A stretch of 64,000 nt of DNA from Ziziphus jujuba (taxonomy: Eukaryota; Streptophyta; Magnoliopsida; Rosales; Rhamnaceae). Below, piece after piece: positions 24,130 through 35,185 of the stretch. The position numbers were made by a program, and so were the translations under genes. Each line of letters begins with the position of its first letter. Positions within the stretch are counted from its first letter, which is position 1. The stretch spans positions 30,917,501 to 30,981,500 of the forward strand of contig NC_083383.1 in assembly GCF_031755915.1 (NCBI RefSeq), in the 5' to 3' direction. Under the pieces are notes generated by a model. It made no database searches. It saw nothing but the letters and a program-made list of their open reading frames with translations, and had not been told where the DNA came from.

Positions 24130-24435
24130 TCAATATATAAAAATGGAGAAAAAAATTTAAAAATTAATATATAAAAATGAAAAAAAATTCTAAAATTAAT
24201 ATATAAAAATAAAAAAAATAAAAAATATATAATTTTTTAGTTATATAATATATTATTTGGATTGGATTGGATTGGATTGGATTTATATTTCCAATCCATA
24301 ACCAATCCAATCCATACAATTTATAATATTTTGAACCCAATCCAATCCAATTGATGTAAAAATCCAATCCAAACTGTTAAAAATGGATTGGATTGGACGG
24401 GTTGAACGGGTTGGATTGGATTTTCCCCACCCCTA
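23298..24435. mobile_element. hAT-like non-autonomous DNA element
   Basis: The ends are inverted: TAGGGGTGGGCAT at the left and a right end whose reverse complement is TAGGGGTGGGGAA. TCTCTCTC flanks both sides (23290-23297 and 24436-24443), the 8-bp duplication length typical of hAT elements. Subterminal regions hold many copies of CCAATCC/GGATTGG in both orientations, as hAT transposase-binding repeats often do. The interior is AT-rich with (TA)n tracts and has no transposase frame. The duplication falls in a CT-rich context, so some of the match could be chance. Confidence 0.8.
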
Positions 24436-24443
24436 TCTCTCTC

Positions 24444-25803
24444 CACGTGCTACTTTTTGGATTTTGCTTAAAAGTATAGATGAGAGCCAAAATGGGTGTC
24501 CAATAGAATAGGATTATAGGCTGAAAAAATAAATAATTTAATTAACTTGAAAGTTTTTTTTTAATTAATTCCTTGTATTGCAAGGCTAATTTATTTATAT
24601 GAATTGTGAAACAATATTAATATTTATTTCTTTCTATTTTTATGTAAAAGTCCCCTTTCTTGTAGTTGACTATGAAAGGATCTCTCTCACAGGTGCTCCT
24701 TCTGGATAAAATACAATTCTTGAGTCACTTTTTTTTTTTTTATTGTTTTATTGTTTTTTTTTTTTTCATATAAAGAAGAACACAAAATTAAATACTTTAA
24801 GTTGTTAATATTTCAATTACGATTTTTCTTTTTGTCCTTTTGGCAACAAATCAACCTATAAATAGTAGCTTTTAATTTGTAATATTTGATGCATATTTAC
24901 TTAAATAGAAAAAGTAAATATCTATAATTTCGTAGTTGGAGTTCTAATTTCCTTATTGAATTTGAAAGTAAACATTAATTATTTATAAAGTGCATTATAG
25001 GTAAACAAAATCATCTAAAACAGTTAGCGATTCCTTATTGGATAGTGGTCAAAAAGTCTATTGATTTTGCGAAATGTGAATACGAAATTAACATTTCTTT
25101 CCATTTTCATGTAACAGTTTGGTTTTGTGCATTTCTCAGTATAAAAGAGTCGCTAAGGTGCTCCTGCTCCTATTTGGATATATAAAATTATTGGCTTCCT
25201 CTTTTGTCCAAGTGAAATATTTTGCCGAAAAGTAAATGTTAAGTCAGAATGGGTGTCCCATAGAAAGGATTATAGGTTCAGAGAATAAATTCTTCAATTA
25301 AGTTGTAAACATTTTAATAATGTATCAAACTTCAAAATAGCTTAATTAATTTGTAATAAATTGATGCAATTTAAGTGAACAAACACAAAAGTAAACGCAT
25401 ATAGATTCTAATTTCCTTCCCTATATTAAGCACATATTACTTATAAAGTGAATTAATAATTAACAAATTAAAGTTCAACGAAAGTCATAATATAACCCAA
25501 CATGCAATGGCAAAATGATGAACATAAGCAGCCAATTAATATTCACATATACATACTATACCAAAGAAACATCAATTAACTGTAAATTGTGAGCAAAGAT
25601 AGTAATAAATCAAAGACTAAAATAGCATATTTAAGAAAACAGACACAAAAGAAATATACATACATATATATATATATATGTGTGTGTGTGTGCATATATT
25701 CCGGTATTTGGAGATTCAAAACTTCCTTACATTAATTTGAAAGCAAATATTAACTAGTTTATAAAGTGCATTAACGATAAAACAGAATTAGTTCATGGAA
25801 AAA
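24444..25803. other. Intergenic, repeated modules and a terminal-exon remnant
   Basis: Diverged copies of the 'TATAAAAGGGTCTC...GGATATACAATTCTTGGGTCTC' module start near 24648 and 25095. 25490-25610 (minus strand) is a remnant of the terminal exon of the multi-span family (TTTACAG acceptor, GATGTTTCTTTGGTA, then TTGGCTGCTTATGTTCATCA). No complete gene is seen. Confidence 0.5.
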
Positions 25804-26352
25804 TTACAATACAGCCCAAAAAAGCAAAAAAGTAAATTCAAGGTGAATGGCTAAATGAAAATGGCGAACATTGGCAACCATATTCAAGGCATACCAATTA
25901 TACGCCAATGGAGGCAAACAAAGACGGTAAAAGACGCTCAAGAGCATCTGGTATGGGAAAGACAAAAGCATAGAGGTAACCGGAAGCTCCCCATAAGTAT
26001 AACAACCATGTCTGTTTAGCAGAAGATGGTATTCAAACACAATCTTGGAAATCAAAATGTAGAACATCTTGTCAACCAGAGGAATCAGATAGCCAGCCCA
26101 AATACAAAGATTGTTGATGGTGAGGACGAGAACGACGTTGGAAACGGCGAATCTGAGCGATGTCTTGAGAGCCAACAGTAGCAGAGCTCTCTTCCTCTTT
26201 GCAAGCGGCTCATGACCATCAATTGCCATTGGAGGCTGTGGTGGAGATCTTTTGAAGAATTTCATCCAAAGGGTCACTAGAAGGAGAATGGTGAGCCATT
26301 GGGCAGAGTATGTGAGTGATGATGGTAACAGATTATCAGGAGGTAATTCCAT
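25804..26352 (-). CDS. Multi-span membrane protein B1, unknown function
   Basis: The start is taken at 26352 (MELPPDNL). Just upstream is a splice acceptor (ATGATATGCAG at about 26360), so the six residues of frame before it are probably intron. The protein has 182 residues. Hydrophobic spans lie at about 12-33, 67-90, 120-150 and 163-182, with a basic KRKRA stretch before the second. It aligns with B2 (60.7 kb) along its length: R/KRAL..., VSxxxLxL...NLxI, IPL, ILxxK, T.ML..., LFW. A spliced 5' leader exon (27438 to about 27590) is inferred. I cannot assign a function, and no transporter or enzyme motif is seen. Confidence 0.65.
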   Translation of the reverse strand: MELPPDNLLPSSLTYSAQWLTILLLVTLWMKFFKRSPPQPPMAIDGHEPLAKRKRALLLLALKTSLRFAVSNVVLVLTINNLCIWAGYLIPLVDKMFYILISKIVFEYHLLLNRHGCYTYGELPVTSMLLSFPYQMLLSVFYRLCLPPLAYNWYALNMVANVRHFHLAIHLEFTFLLFWAVL

Positions 26353-27495
26353 ATTCAATCTGCATATCATTCATATTTCAGAGAAAATAAATCAATTATT
26401 AGAAAGAAATATTTACAAGCCTACTACTCGGTATAACAATGGTTACATATGTGCCTAGCAATTAATAGATTTATTGGCTTTCGAATATTGAACTTCACAA
26501 AAACAATTAGAATCAGTAATCTGAATAATTTTGTATATATATAATTGGGTAGCATCGATTTGGCATAAGTGGTAATCAGTGAGCTAGGTATGGAAAAAAA
26601 CACACACACATAAAAAAAATAAAAAATAAAAAAGGAGAAGAAGGCAAAAGCGCATGTATAATCATGTGATAAAAACATATATAATAGAAATTAAAATAAC
26701 AAAGCCCTTGGGAATGGTTTTAATTTCCATTTGGTCAGATTTAGAGTGAGAAATTAATATAATGCAAATATTAGATAGATAATGAATTGGGTTTCAGACA
26801 AGACCTAATCAAAACAGACAATGGATTTTAGGAGAAAACATATACGAATATACGGATTAAGGGAAAACCATATATCAGATTATGTTTGGTTAAACTTATT
26901 ACTAGCATTAATCAGATATATATATATATATATATATACATATCAGCAAAAATCAATATTACATTGAAAAGTAACAATAAATAAACAAAATAGAATATTT
27001 AAGGAAAATCCAGTTCAACTGTCCAAGTTCCATGTGAAATAAATGTAACAGAAACACAAATAACTTAAGCAAATAAAAGTGTCAAAAATACATAATAGAA
27101 AATGATCAATATTCCTTAGCAAATGGATTTTAAATTTCCATTTTGATGTCAGATCAGTGAGAAATTAATAGAATGCAAAATGGGAATAGAAAATGAACAA
27201 TATTCCTTAGAAAATGGGTTTTAAATTTCCATTTTGATGTCAGATCAGTGAGAAATTAATAGAATGCAAAATGGGATAGCTAATTTTCTGTTTTGTGAAT
27301 TTTCCACTAAAGCCATAAACAGAAACAGAAGAAGAGTACTAAAGCTAAGACATGAGAAGAAAATAAAATGATAGAGAAAAGACTAATCTGTGTGTAAAAA
27401 TAGCAAGACAGAAAAAAGAGAGAAAGAGGATAGATACCTAGACTCTAGCAGACGGCGCCGGAGTGATTGTGATTGTGCTTGTGAGAAAAGGAAAG

Positions 27496-27548
<53 letters not shown>

Positions 27549-27641
27549 GAGGAAAGGGTTTTGCTTGCCTTTGAAAAATGTAAAGCTTTTGCTACCTATA
27601 TATGGATAGGGTTTTTGGTGTCTTTTTACTTTATTTACCAA
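26353..27641 (-). promoter_or_regulatory. B1 5' leader: first exon, intron and core promoter
   Basis: Reading on the minus strand: the telobox AAACCCTA (27607-27614) and a TATATA stretch (27597-27604), then a leader with a (GA)n tract (27499-27551), GGCGCCGTCT, and a donor at 27437 (TCTAG|GTATCT). A long intron leads to the acceptor near 26360. The GGCGCCGTCT block and telobox/TATA arrangement recur upstream of the B' gene, which supports a true transcription start here. A tandem 91-bp repeat lies in the intron. Confidence 0.55.
27094..27275 (+). repeat. Tandem 91-bp direct repeat
   Basis: 27094-27184 and 27185-27275 are near-identical (AATAGAAAATG...GCAAAATGGG). A more diverged third copy is at about 26705-26780. 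Confidence 0.8.
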
Positions 27642-28709
27642 AAAAAGAAAAGCTTGCTGTTTTTAACATTTATTGATCGGATAAGAATTGAAAAAGAAAT
27701 TGTCTTAATGCTTTTGGGGGAGTTGGTCAATATTGGTCTCTCTTTACCAGTATTCACTATTTACTATAGGTATAACAATTCGTATATGTAATTTTTACTT
27801 TTTACCAATATCAGACACATAAATATATTATTTATTTGCTCTTATTGGACTTACCAGTTAGACTTTATTTACTTTGTAAATATATTGGATAGCATGATAA
27901 TAAAAAATGGTTGTCCTATAGAATAGAATTTAATGTTTTAATTTTTTTTTTCTCCCTTTAATATGGATACCCCCACTTTTATAGCCTTACATGATCATCT
28001 GGAAAATTACATTTATATGCTGAAAAATAACATATTCCTATACATTTGATGTAAAATTTTTTGATATATATATATATATATGCATATATCTTTCTACGCA
28101 AAAAAGTTTTTTTTTTTTGGTTGCTAAATACGACAAGGCTTTGCTTTTTTTTTTTTTTTTTTTGGGTGAATGAAAAAGGAAGATATTAATTTCAATACCA
28201 AATGAACAAAATTAATTTAGTCCAAGGCAAAGGGTAGCTAAAGGCTGGACACTTCAGATTCAAATCACTTTGATCGCCAGTATTATTCACCGTAATAAAA
28301 AGATTCTCTTCTATATGGCTCTGAGGCTCATTCCTTTTAAACACGACTAAGTCCGACTTACAAATCAACATTTTGTGGAGAGCGAATGGTGTTAATTTAG
28401 GTGTTTATGCTAATTGTGAATTAAAAAAAAAATAAGAAATTCAGAAAAATAATGTGTCATCTTACATAAGAGACAAAAATTAAAATAGCCTACTTGTGGT
28501 ATCTTCCATTTTGATTTTACTTATTTATTTATTTATTTTAATTATCATTCTCTTATCTTAAATGGTATTTTTTTCTTTTGTGAATGTACACATAATTTGG
28601 TCATTTTAGTAAAATAAATTTATTGTTCAAAAAAATTCATATTTAGGTATAATATTATAATATTAATTAACTTGGATTCAGACCGGTATTAATAAATCAA
28701 CCTTCTTTT

Positions 28710-28746
<37 letters not shown>

Positions 28747-29139
28747 CAACAATCCTCAACAAATAGGTATATTCGGTCTCACTCTACATATGTGAGATAA
28801 AATAATTATATTGACTAAAGTATGTTATCATTTTCCTCTATATAGCTAATACTTTTGGAGTTTGTACCAAAGAACAATGAAAAGAAGTGGACAAATTCAG
28901 AAAATATAGCATGTTACTAATAAATTAAAAATTAACTTGTAGCAAAACCCATTTTGAAATTAAAGTTGGTAGATATTATCATATTACTATTTTAATTAGA
29001 TTAGTTTAGCTAAGGGAAAAGGAAAACTATTTATATAAAATGCTAATGGAAATAAAAACGCAGCGTTGTATACGACTAGCAGTTTTCTGAATAAAACAAA
29101 AGTACAAATGTCGTTAATTTAAAACTTAAGAACAGGCAA
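27642..29139. other. Intergenic: upstream module and a probable LINE tail
   Basis: 27660-27790 is the B1 upstream module (AAATTGTCTTAATGC...GTTGGTCAATATTGG). 28140-28390 starts with a poly(T) run (28145-28164) followed by non-repetitive sequence, as in a minus-strand retroposed LINE 3' end; this is weak. (AAAT)n lies at 28717-28745. No gene is seen. Confidence 0.4.
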
Positions 29140-29470
29140 AAGTTTAAGATCTAGACGACACCGTTCTAACAAAATGATGTGGTAATTTGAGGGAACCTTA
29201 ATTTTCTTTCTCTAATAATTAATTAATGTGTTATAATTAAATTCCCTAATTAATAGCAAATTAACTGCACGCAAAAAGACGCAAGAATATAGAAAGGCAA
29301 TTTTAATGATTCGGGAAGAAACCGTCTCAGTTGTGTGAACCAACATGGAGAACTTCAGGAGCTCACATTCCACAGCAAAGCAATTGCATGCAGAGGAATT
29401 TGGAAAATTTGTAGAATAAAATCCAATCGTGGTGGCCATCTCTTATTGTCATTGAATTTCCCAGTTTCTT
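29140..29470 (-). pseudogene. Decayed B' paralogue at the left duplication breakpoint
   Basis: The minus strand reads WILFYKFSKFLCMQLLC and then, after a frame change, ELLKFSMLVHTTETV. This parallels FLYQIAKMLCKNIAL...LIKISMLVQRTEM of the intact B' gene. The N-terminal half is unrecognisable. The 3' flank (GACACCGTTCTAACAAAATGATGTGGTA) also matches that gene's. The left end of the 15.6-kb duplicated unit (29320) cuts through this pseudogene. Confidence 0.7.
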
Positions 29471-30311
29471 TTCCTAAATATTGATATCAAAAGACAAAAA
29501 GAAAAATAATAGAATAGCGGTTAGCTAAAAAAACGTTCAGAATTATAAAATGTACAACTTAATTTAAGTATTTAATTTCCAAGAGAGACCCAAGAATTGT
29601 ATTATCCAAAAGAAGCAACTGGGAGATTCCTTTTCATACTCAAAATTACAAAAGCGGGACATTACACATGAAAATAGTAAGAAATTAATCTTTCATTAAA
29701 AAAAAAAAAGGTAAGAAATTAATATTAATTTTGTATTTCACAATTCAAATAAATCAATTATTGGGTACCACTTTATATACAAGGACTAGCAATTTTCGGG
29801 ATGTAATTTGAAATCTCCAATGATGGAATATAATTTACTTTTGTGTTTCTGACAAAAATAAAAATAAGAGAATATTGGTTCACTAAAATAAAATCATAAT
29901 TAAAAGATTACGTTTTTCATTTTCAGTTCTTTATAAAAAAAAGAGATTACGAATTTTTTTTTTTTTTTTTTTTTGGTCATCAAATTCAAAGAGACTCAAG
30001 AATTGTGTGTGTGTATATATATATATGCAAAAGAAGCAACTGGGTGAGACCCTTTCGTACTGCAAATTACCAAAAAAGGGACTTTTGTATGAAAAAGGAA
30101 TGAAACTAATTGATTTTGAATTTCAAAATTCACATAAATCGGTTATTTCATGTCTTAGAACCACTATATAATGAATAGCTGTTTTTGTGATGATATAATG
30201 ATTTGGGGCATGTGGGCGAGATTATGAAAGAAAAACGCACTTAATTAATTAGGGGCACAATGTAATTAATTACAAAAGCAGCATAAACAAATAATTAGAA
30301 TAAAAACTTAT

Positions 30312-30354
<43 letters not shown>

Positions 30355-30515
30355 GAAAGAAATACATAAAATCCAAACTGTATTAAACCCAATTGGAAGA
30401 AAATAAAATACGTGTATATCTAAATTTGACCAAATATCTTCCTTATTTCTGATCAAACCCCAATCTTTTAGGGCATTAAAACATTTTCGCATTGCAGCCG
30501 CCACTACTACTCTTA
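29471..30515. other. Region upstream of C1, inverted modules
   Basis: Two minus-strand copies of the dispersed GGGTCTC...TTCTTGGGTCTC module occur near 29580-29690 and 29990-30110. A minus-strand frame at 30295-30642 is driven by the (TA)n tract and the C1 promoter and is not a gene in my view. Confidence 0.45.
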
Positions 30516-30526
30516 ATATAAAAAAG
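30516..30526 (+). promoter_or_regulatory. Putative TATA box of C1
   Basis: ATATAAAAAAG lies 36 bases before the C1 start codon, just downstream of a segment that is also conserved upstream of the 6.1-6.7 kb pseudogene. The short distance implies a very short 5' leader. Confidence 0.45.
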
Positions 30527-30561
30527 GCTCTCAACTCTCTCAAACATTTAAAAAAAAAAAA

Positions 30562-31237
30562 ATGGGTATGAAAACCTGGTTGAAGGCTGTGGTGATGTTG
30601 ATGAAGAAACAGAGTGTGTTCTTTTGTCTTTATGTTTTTCACGCAATTTATACGTTTGGTTTTGCAGTTCCATCAGCCTTGAATACCACCCATTATTGCA
30701 CCTCCACCAATCCCACCTCCAATCCCTACTCACTATTCCTATCCATCTACCCGCTCTCTTTGCTATTCGTCTTTCTCACCAGCCGGGTTCTGTAAGTGAT
30801 CTTCTTCTTCTGTCATTTTCCCACTTTTTCTTCATTTTTTTTTTCCTTTCAAAAAAAAAAAAAATCAAATATATATTTATATATATACACATACAGAGAG
30901 ATTTTGACATTAAATATATATTCTTAATTTGCAGGAAAGAAGTGGATGATTATCATGATAATATATGCAATAGCAGCTCTGAAGCATCACCAAGCCCTTA
31001 TAGATCATCAGAATCTCGTAGTCTTAAGGTTGCTATCTCTTTGGCCTTGTTTTTATGCATAACGGTAATGAAAACCCTTCTAATTTTTCATTAAAAATTT
31101 TTTTTTTCTCATCTTTCATTTTTATTTAATTTTTTTTTCCCTCCTTACTTATTAATTTACAGCTTTCCCAGCTTTTGTGGGCTTTTCACTTAACGGGTCT
31201 GTGTATTATCTGGTGGAGAATTGCGACTGGTAATTAA
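30562..31237 (+). CDS. Three-exon small membrane protein C1 (unit 1 copy)
   Basis: Exons 30562-30791, 30935-31064 and 31163-31237 join in frame through GT-AG introns (GTAAGT...TTTGCAG; GTAATG...TTTACAG) to give 144 residues. The protein starts MGMKTWLKAVVMLMKKQS. Hydrophobic stretches lie at about 17-36, 58-76, and 108-136, with a Ser-rich polar loop (NICNSSSEASPSPYRSSESRS) between the second and third. It ends WWRIATGN. No motif identifies a function. The exon structure is independently supported by the paralogous pseudogene at 6.1-6.7 kb, which keeps the same borders. Two related loci are broken, so this and its duplicate are the only intact C-type copies here. Confidence 0.7.
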
Positions 31238-32298
31238 TTGAACGTATGAGGCATAATAGAGCTCCATATCTGCATATCCCAACGTGATCAGTAGTTCGAC
31301 ACCCTTCAATTCTCTCTTTAATTTCAGCTGTGTTGTTTTAGGTTACTCTTTTTTGGCTTTTACTATCTTTTATTTTGTTTACAATTACAGTCATTTTGTG
31401 GTGTTTCTTTTTAATTGCTATTTTTGTTTGAGCAGTTGCAGTACATTGCCTTTTGGGGCTGTATTTTAATTTTCCAATCAAATATATGTAAGGAAATTAT
31501 GTACGCTTAATATATATGTAAGGAAATTAGAATCTCTAAGAGAATATATATCTGTATATACATATCTATATCTATATCTATAGGTATATATATTGTGTTT
31601 TTTATATATCTAAAATTCATCGGTTAGTAAAAATTAAGTTACTACAAGACTGAAATTTGTTAAAAACAAAAATGACAAAAAGAAAAATCACTATAAGTTT
31701 AATGTGGGGAAGTGATGTTATTGCAAGAGGATGTATATGGAGGATTGGAAATGGATCATCGGTATGTGTCTATGGATCCAATAATATTGAAAACAATGTA
31801 TTAATGGGATAGCGGTCAAAAGTTGGTCGATATTGGACAAATTTATTTATTTATTTCCTTTGAAATTGGATTTTTATTAATTTATTTTTCTCTGAAACAA
31901 ATAAACTTCTAATATTATTTCACCCCAAAAAAAAAAAAAAAAAACTCAGAGTATTAGTATAGATATCGTTAATTAATTATATGTCTTTTATATTTAAAAA
32001 GTGGTCAAAACAGTAGAGATGTAATTAAGCTGCATATGAAGGGTTAAAGAAAATTATAAAGTTTCTTTTTTTTTTAACTAATATATTATATATTTAGATA
32101 TATAAATTTTCTCTTAATTGGACTTACTGTTTTGGTTTTATTTATTTTCCACCAAAACAAAAATTCTATCATTCGTGTTTTGTATTTATGTTATAAACTT
32201 TACAAAAGATGCTACTAATGGTTAATGAATTTTTTAGGGTAATACTCATGGTTAATGAGTTATTGAATTCTTTCTTCTCCATGTTCTGAATATAAGGG

Positions 32299-32333
<35 letters not shown>

Positions 32334-32508
32334 TCACATTTGGGATTTATTTATTTTTCACCAAAACGAAAATTCTGTCATTCTCGTTTTGTATGTTAAA
32401 AACTTTAGAAAAGACGCTACTAATGGTTAATAAATATTTTTTGGTAATACTCATGGTTAATTAATTATTGAATTCTTTGTTTCTCCATGCTCTGAATATA
32501 AGTAAAGG

Positions 32509-32540
<32 letters not shown>

Positions 32541-34283
32541 CATATTTGGTCTTTTATAATATATATATATATATATACATATATATACATATATATACAT
32601 ATTTGGTCTTTTATAATATATATATATATATATGTATATTTGGTCAATATATATATATATATATGTTTGGTCAATAGTAAAGGAAATATATTCAGCACAA
32701 AAGAAAATTGTAAAGGGGATGTGTAAGTAGTTTTCTTGTGGTGATCACCAAAAGTACTACCAATGAAAGCGAGGCTACGCATCCAAAATGGATAGGTATT
32801 CTTTTAATAGTGGTCCAGAGCTATTGATGATGAGAATTGTTAAATGCAAGAATAATTAATATTTCTTTCCTTTTTCATGTATAAGTTTCTTTTGTATTAC
32901 CAAAAATAAGTTGCTTTGTAAGTTCCTTTTGCATTACCAAAACGGTGTTGCCTTTGTATTTTTTGTTTAGTAGGTACGCTCGTTTTGGACATACAATTCT
33001 TGGTTTCTCTTTTGGATGAAAGAATATACATAATTTGGTTTTAAATTAGTTGTTAGTCAAAATGGTTAATTGTCTTGTAAAATGACAAATTTCCAAGAAA
33101 GTTACCAACTTTATTTTCCGAAAACAGTTAGCTGTACTATTCTTGTATAAGATTTAATATATTTTTTTTAAATGTAAAAATTGGGATCCCAAGTTTTAAT
33201 ATTATAAATTTACCAACAAAATTAATATTATAAAAGGGTCTCCAGATTCTCCATTTGCAAATACAATTCTTGTGTCTGTGTGTGTGTCTTTTTTTTCTTT
33301 TTTTTTTGTTTTGTGGGGGGGGAGATAAAACAACTCTTGGGTCTCAAGTGTCATTGAAAAACTACATTTATATAATAGAAGGAAAAATTACAATTAACTA
33401 AGTTGTAAATATATTTTCTAAGAAAGTTGTAAATATTTTAATTATGGTTTTTTTAGTAAACCATATATATTTTTGTCATTTTTCTTTTTATTCTTTTAAC
33501 AAATTTCAATTAAATAGTAGCTTAGTTTGTAATAGTTGATGTATTTAAGATTTCAAACCACACACACACACATACAAAAGTAGAATATATATTAATTTCA
33601 TAGGAGGTTCTAATTTCATTACTTATTTTTAAGCACATACAGCTATTTAAACAAATTTTTTTTAGAGATATTGTATTAAAAAAATAATTGTTAATCGAAA
33701 ATCTTAATGCAGCACCAAAAAAAAAAAAAAAAAAACAAAGCCTGTGATGCCAAAATCATGATGAACATGAGCCTCCTAATGCATCACAGATCGACACCAA
33801 AGAAACAATAATGGCTGTAATTGTAAGCACATAAATTAAAAGAAAGACTCAACAGCATCTGAAAAGAGGTAAAGAAAAGCAAAAGGAAAACGAGAGTCGT
33901 GAAAATTGGTCAATGAGACCCATTCTATTTAGGCCATGTAATTTGTCCCTCTCCTTTATTCTGTCTTTGTTGTTTTACCTCAAATATTATTTGTTGTTTA
34001 TTTGCAAAATAAATTAGGCTCTCATGGTTAACTCACACAGAAAATGAAAAATAAAACAAAAAATTAAAAAAAAACATAAGAAATAATAAACTAGACATTA
34101 CCCAAAAAAAAAAAAAAAAGATAATGCCATAAAACATAAATACAAAAGTCATTAGTTAAAACTAAACAGGCAAGACATAAGAAAAACGACACTGCTCTAA
34201 CAAAATGATGTGGTATTTGGGGCCCTGTCACTTAATATATTTTCCAGGAGTGCCTCAAATTTCTTTTAAGTTCCGAACAACTC
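31238..34283. other. C1 3' flank and intergenic sequence
   Basis: 31385-31475 (plus) is a terminal-exon remnant (TTTACAATTACAG, then ACATTGCCTTTTGGGGCTGTA). 31690-31795 is a LINE scrap. 32133-32335 and 32343-32520 are two diverged direct copies of a roughly 200-bp unit (CACCAAAAC...GCTACTAATGGTTAAT...CTGAATATAAG). (TA)n/(CATA)n tracts lie at 32513-32660. 33711-33830 (minus) is another terminal-exon remnant 3' of the B' gene. No gene is seen. Confidence 0.5.
31690..31795 (+). mobile_element. LINE fragment 3' of C1
   Basis: The plus strand reads SLMWGSDVIARGCIWRIGNGSSVCVYGSN, the typical LINE motif just before the zf-RVT region. The same motif follows the 6 kb pseudogene at the same relative position, so the insertion is older than that gene duplication. 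Confidence 0.7.
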
Positions 34284-34700
34284 CTAATTAATTATATTAA
34301 CGAAAACGAAATAATAAAAATAGTCGAGGTAAATACAGAACCAAAACAACAAAACTTGAAGCGAAATATGAATGAGATGAAGAAAAATCATTTCAGTCCT
34401 CTGAACCAACATGGAGATCTTGATGAGCTTCCATCGCAAAGCAATGTTTTTGCACAGCATCTTCGCAATTTGATACAAGAAAATTGCGTCAATTAAGATA
34501 GCTAAAACAGCGAGCAACATCCCCATTTTCTTGTAAGCTGTTGCAGGTAAAACTTTTTTCATCATGCCTATGAGAATCACAATCGTCTTGGAGAAAGTGA
34601 AGCAGGAAATCATGTTTAAAGCTTTGTTTTCCATTCTGATCCCCCTCAAATCAAGCTCTTCCATCTTCTCTTCAAGGAATCTCAAATATTCAGCAGACAT
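34284..34700 (-). CDS. B' multi-span membrane protein (unit 1 copy)
   Basis: This is an intact 138-residue frame starting MSAEYLRFLEEKMEELDLRG. The first roughly 25 residues are charged and could form a short amphipathic or coiled helix. Hydrophobic spans follow at about 29-47, 58-79 and 103-133, separated by basic segments (MMKK, RWKLIKI). Nine bases before the ATG is a good splice acceptor (TGTAG|AAGATCAAG), so an upstream non-coding exon is expected. Two candidate first exons lie at 34856-34950 and 35061-35155. Paralogues lie at 29.2 kb (decayed) and 44.5 kb (truncated). Relation to B1/B2 is suggested by the shared promoter and leader blocks, and less clearly by protein sequence. Function is unknown. 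Confidence 0.65.
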   Translation of the reverse strand: MSAEYLRFLEEKMEELDLRGIRMENKALNMISCFTFSKTIVILIGMMKKVLPATAYKKMGMLLAVLAILIDAIFLYQIAKMLCKNIALRWKLIKISMLVQRTEMIFLHLIHISLQVLLFWFCIYLDYFYYFVFVNIIN

Positions 34701-34775
34701 CTTGATCTTCTACATTAATAAATTACATGGTAGCTGGAGATCAGATTCAGAAACTACTATCTATATATATACACG

Positions 34776-35185
34776 CAATATTCATGAACAAAATAAAAAC
34801 AGATTCACCAAAAAAGAGACTATAATAAGAAGAGAGAAAGAGAGTGGACCTTTACTGTATCAGAGACTAGACGGCGCCTGAGTGATTGTGTGAAAAAAGG
34901 AAGAGAGAGATAGAGAGAGAGATGCTAGGGTTTTACTTGCCTTAGAAATGTAAATTTGTTGGTTGCTATATATATACACACAATATTCATGAACAAAATA
35001 AAAACAGATTCACCAAAAAAGAGACTATAATAAGAAGAGAGAAAGAAAGTGGACCTTTGCTGTATCAGAGACTAGACGGCGCCTGAGTGATTGTGTGAAA
35101 AAGAAAGAGAGAGATAGAGAGAGAGATGCTAGGGTTTTACTTGCCTTAGAAATGTAAATTTGTTGGTTGCTATTTATATATATAT
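34776..35185 (-). promoter_or_regulatory. Tandemly duplicated first exon and leader of B'
   Basis: A 205-bp unit is repeated (CAATATTCATGAACAAAAT at 34776 and 34981). Each unit has the GGCGCCTGAGTGATTGTG block shared with B1, a donor-like GATACA|GTAAAG, a GA-rich leader and AAAACCCTAGC (telobox). Past the outer copy lie a (TA)n tract and another telobox (35212-35219). The gene may have two alternative first exons or starts. Confidence 0.6.

Noticed and set aside
30295..30642. 115-118 aa minus-strand frame overlapping C1 (also 45854-46210)
   Set aside because: It is the antisense of the C1 promoter and first exon. Its C terminus changes with (TA)n length, so it is not conserved as a protein.
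30624..31094. 156-aa plus-strand frame across C1 exons and intron 1
   Set aside because: It is out of frame with the exon 1 start and reads through a typical GT-AG intron. The spliced three-exon model is supported by the paralogue at 6 kb.
32465..32782. Tyr/Ile-rich frames in TA repeats
   Set aside because: Translation of (TATA)n and (CATA)n microsatellites.
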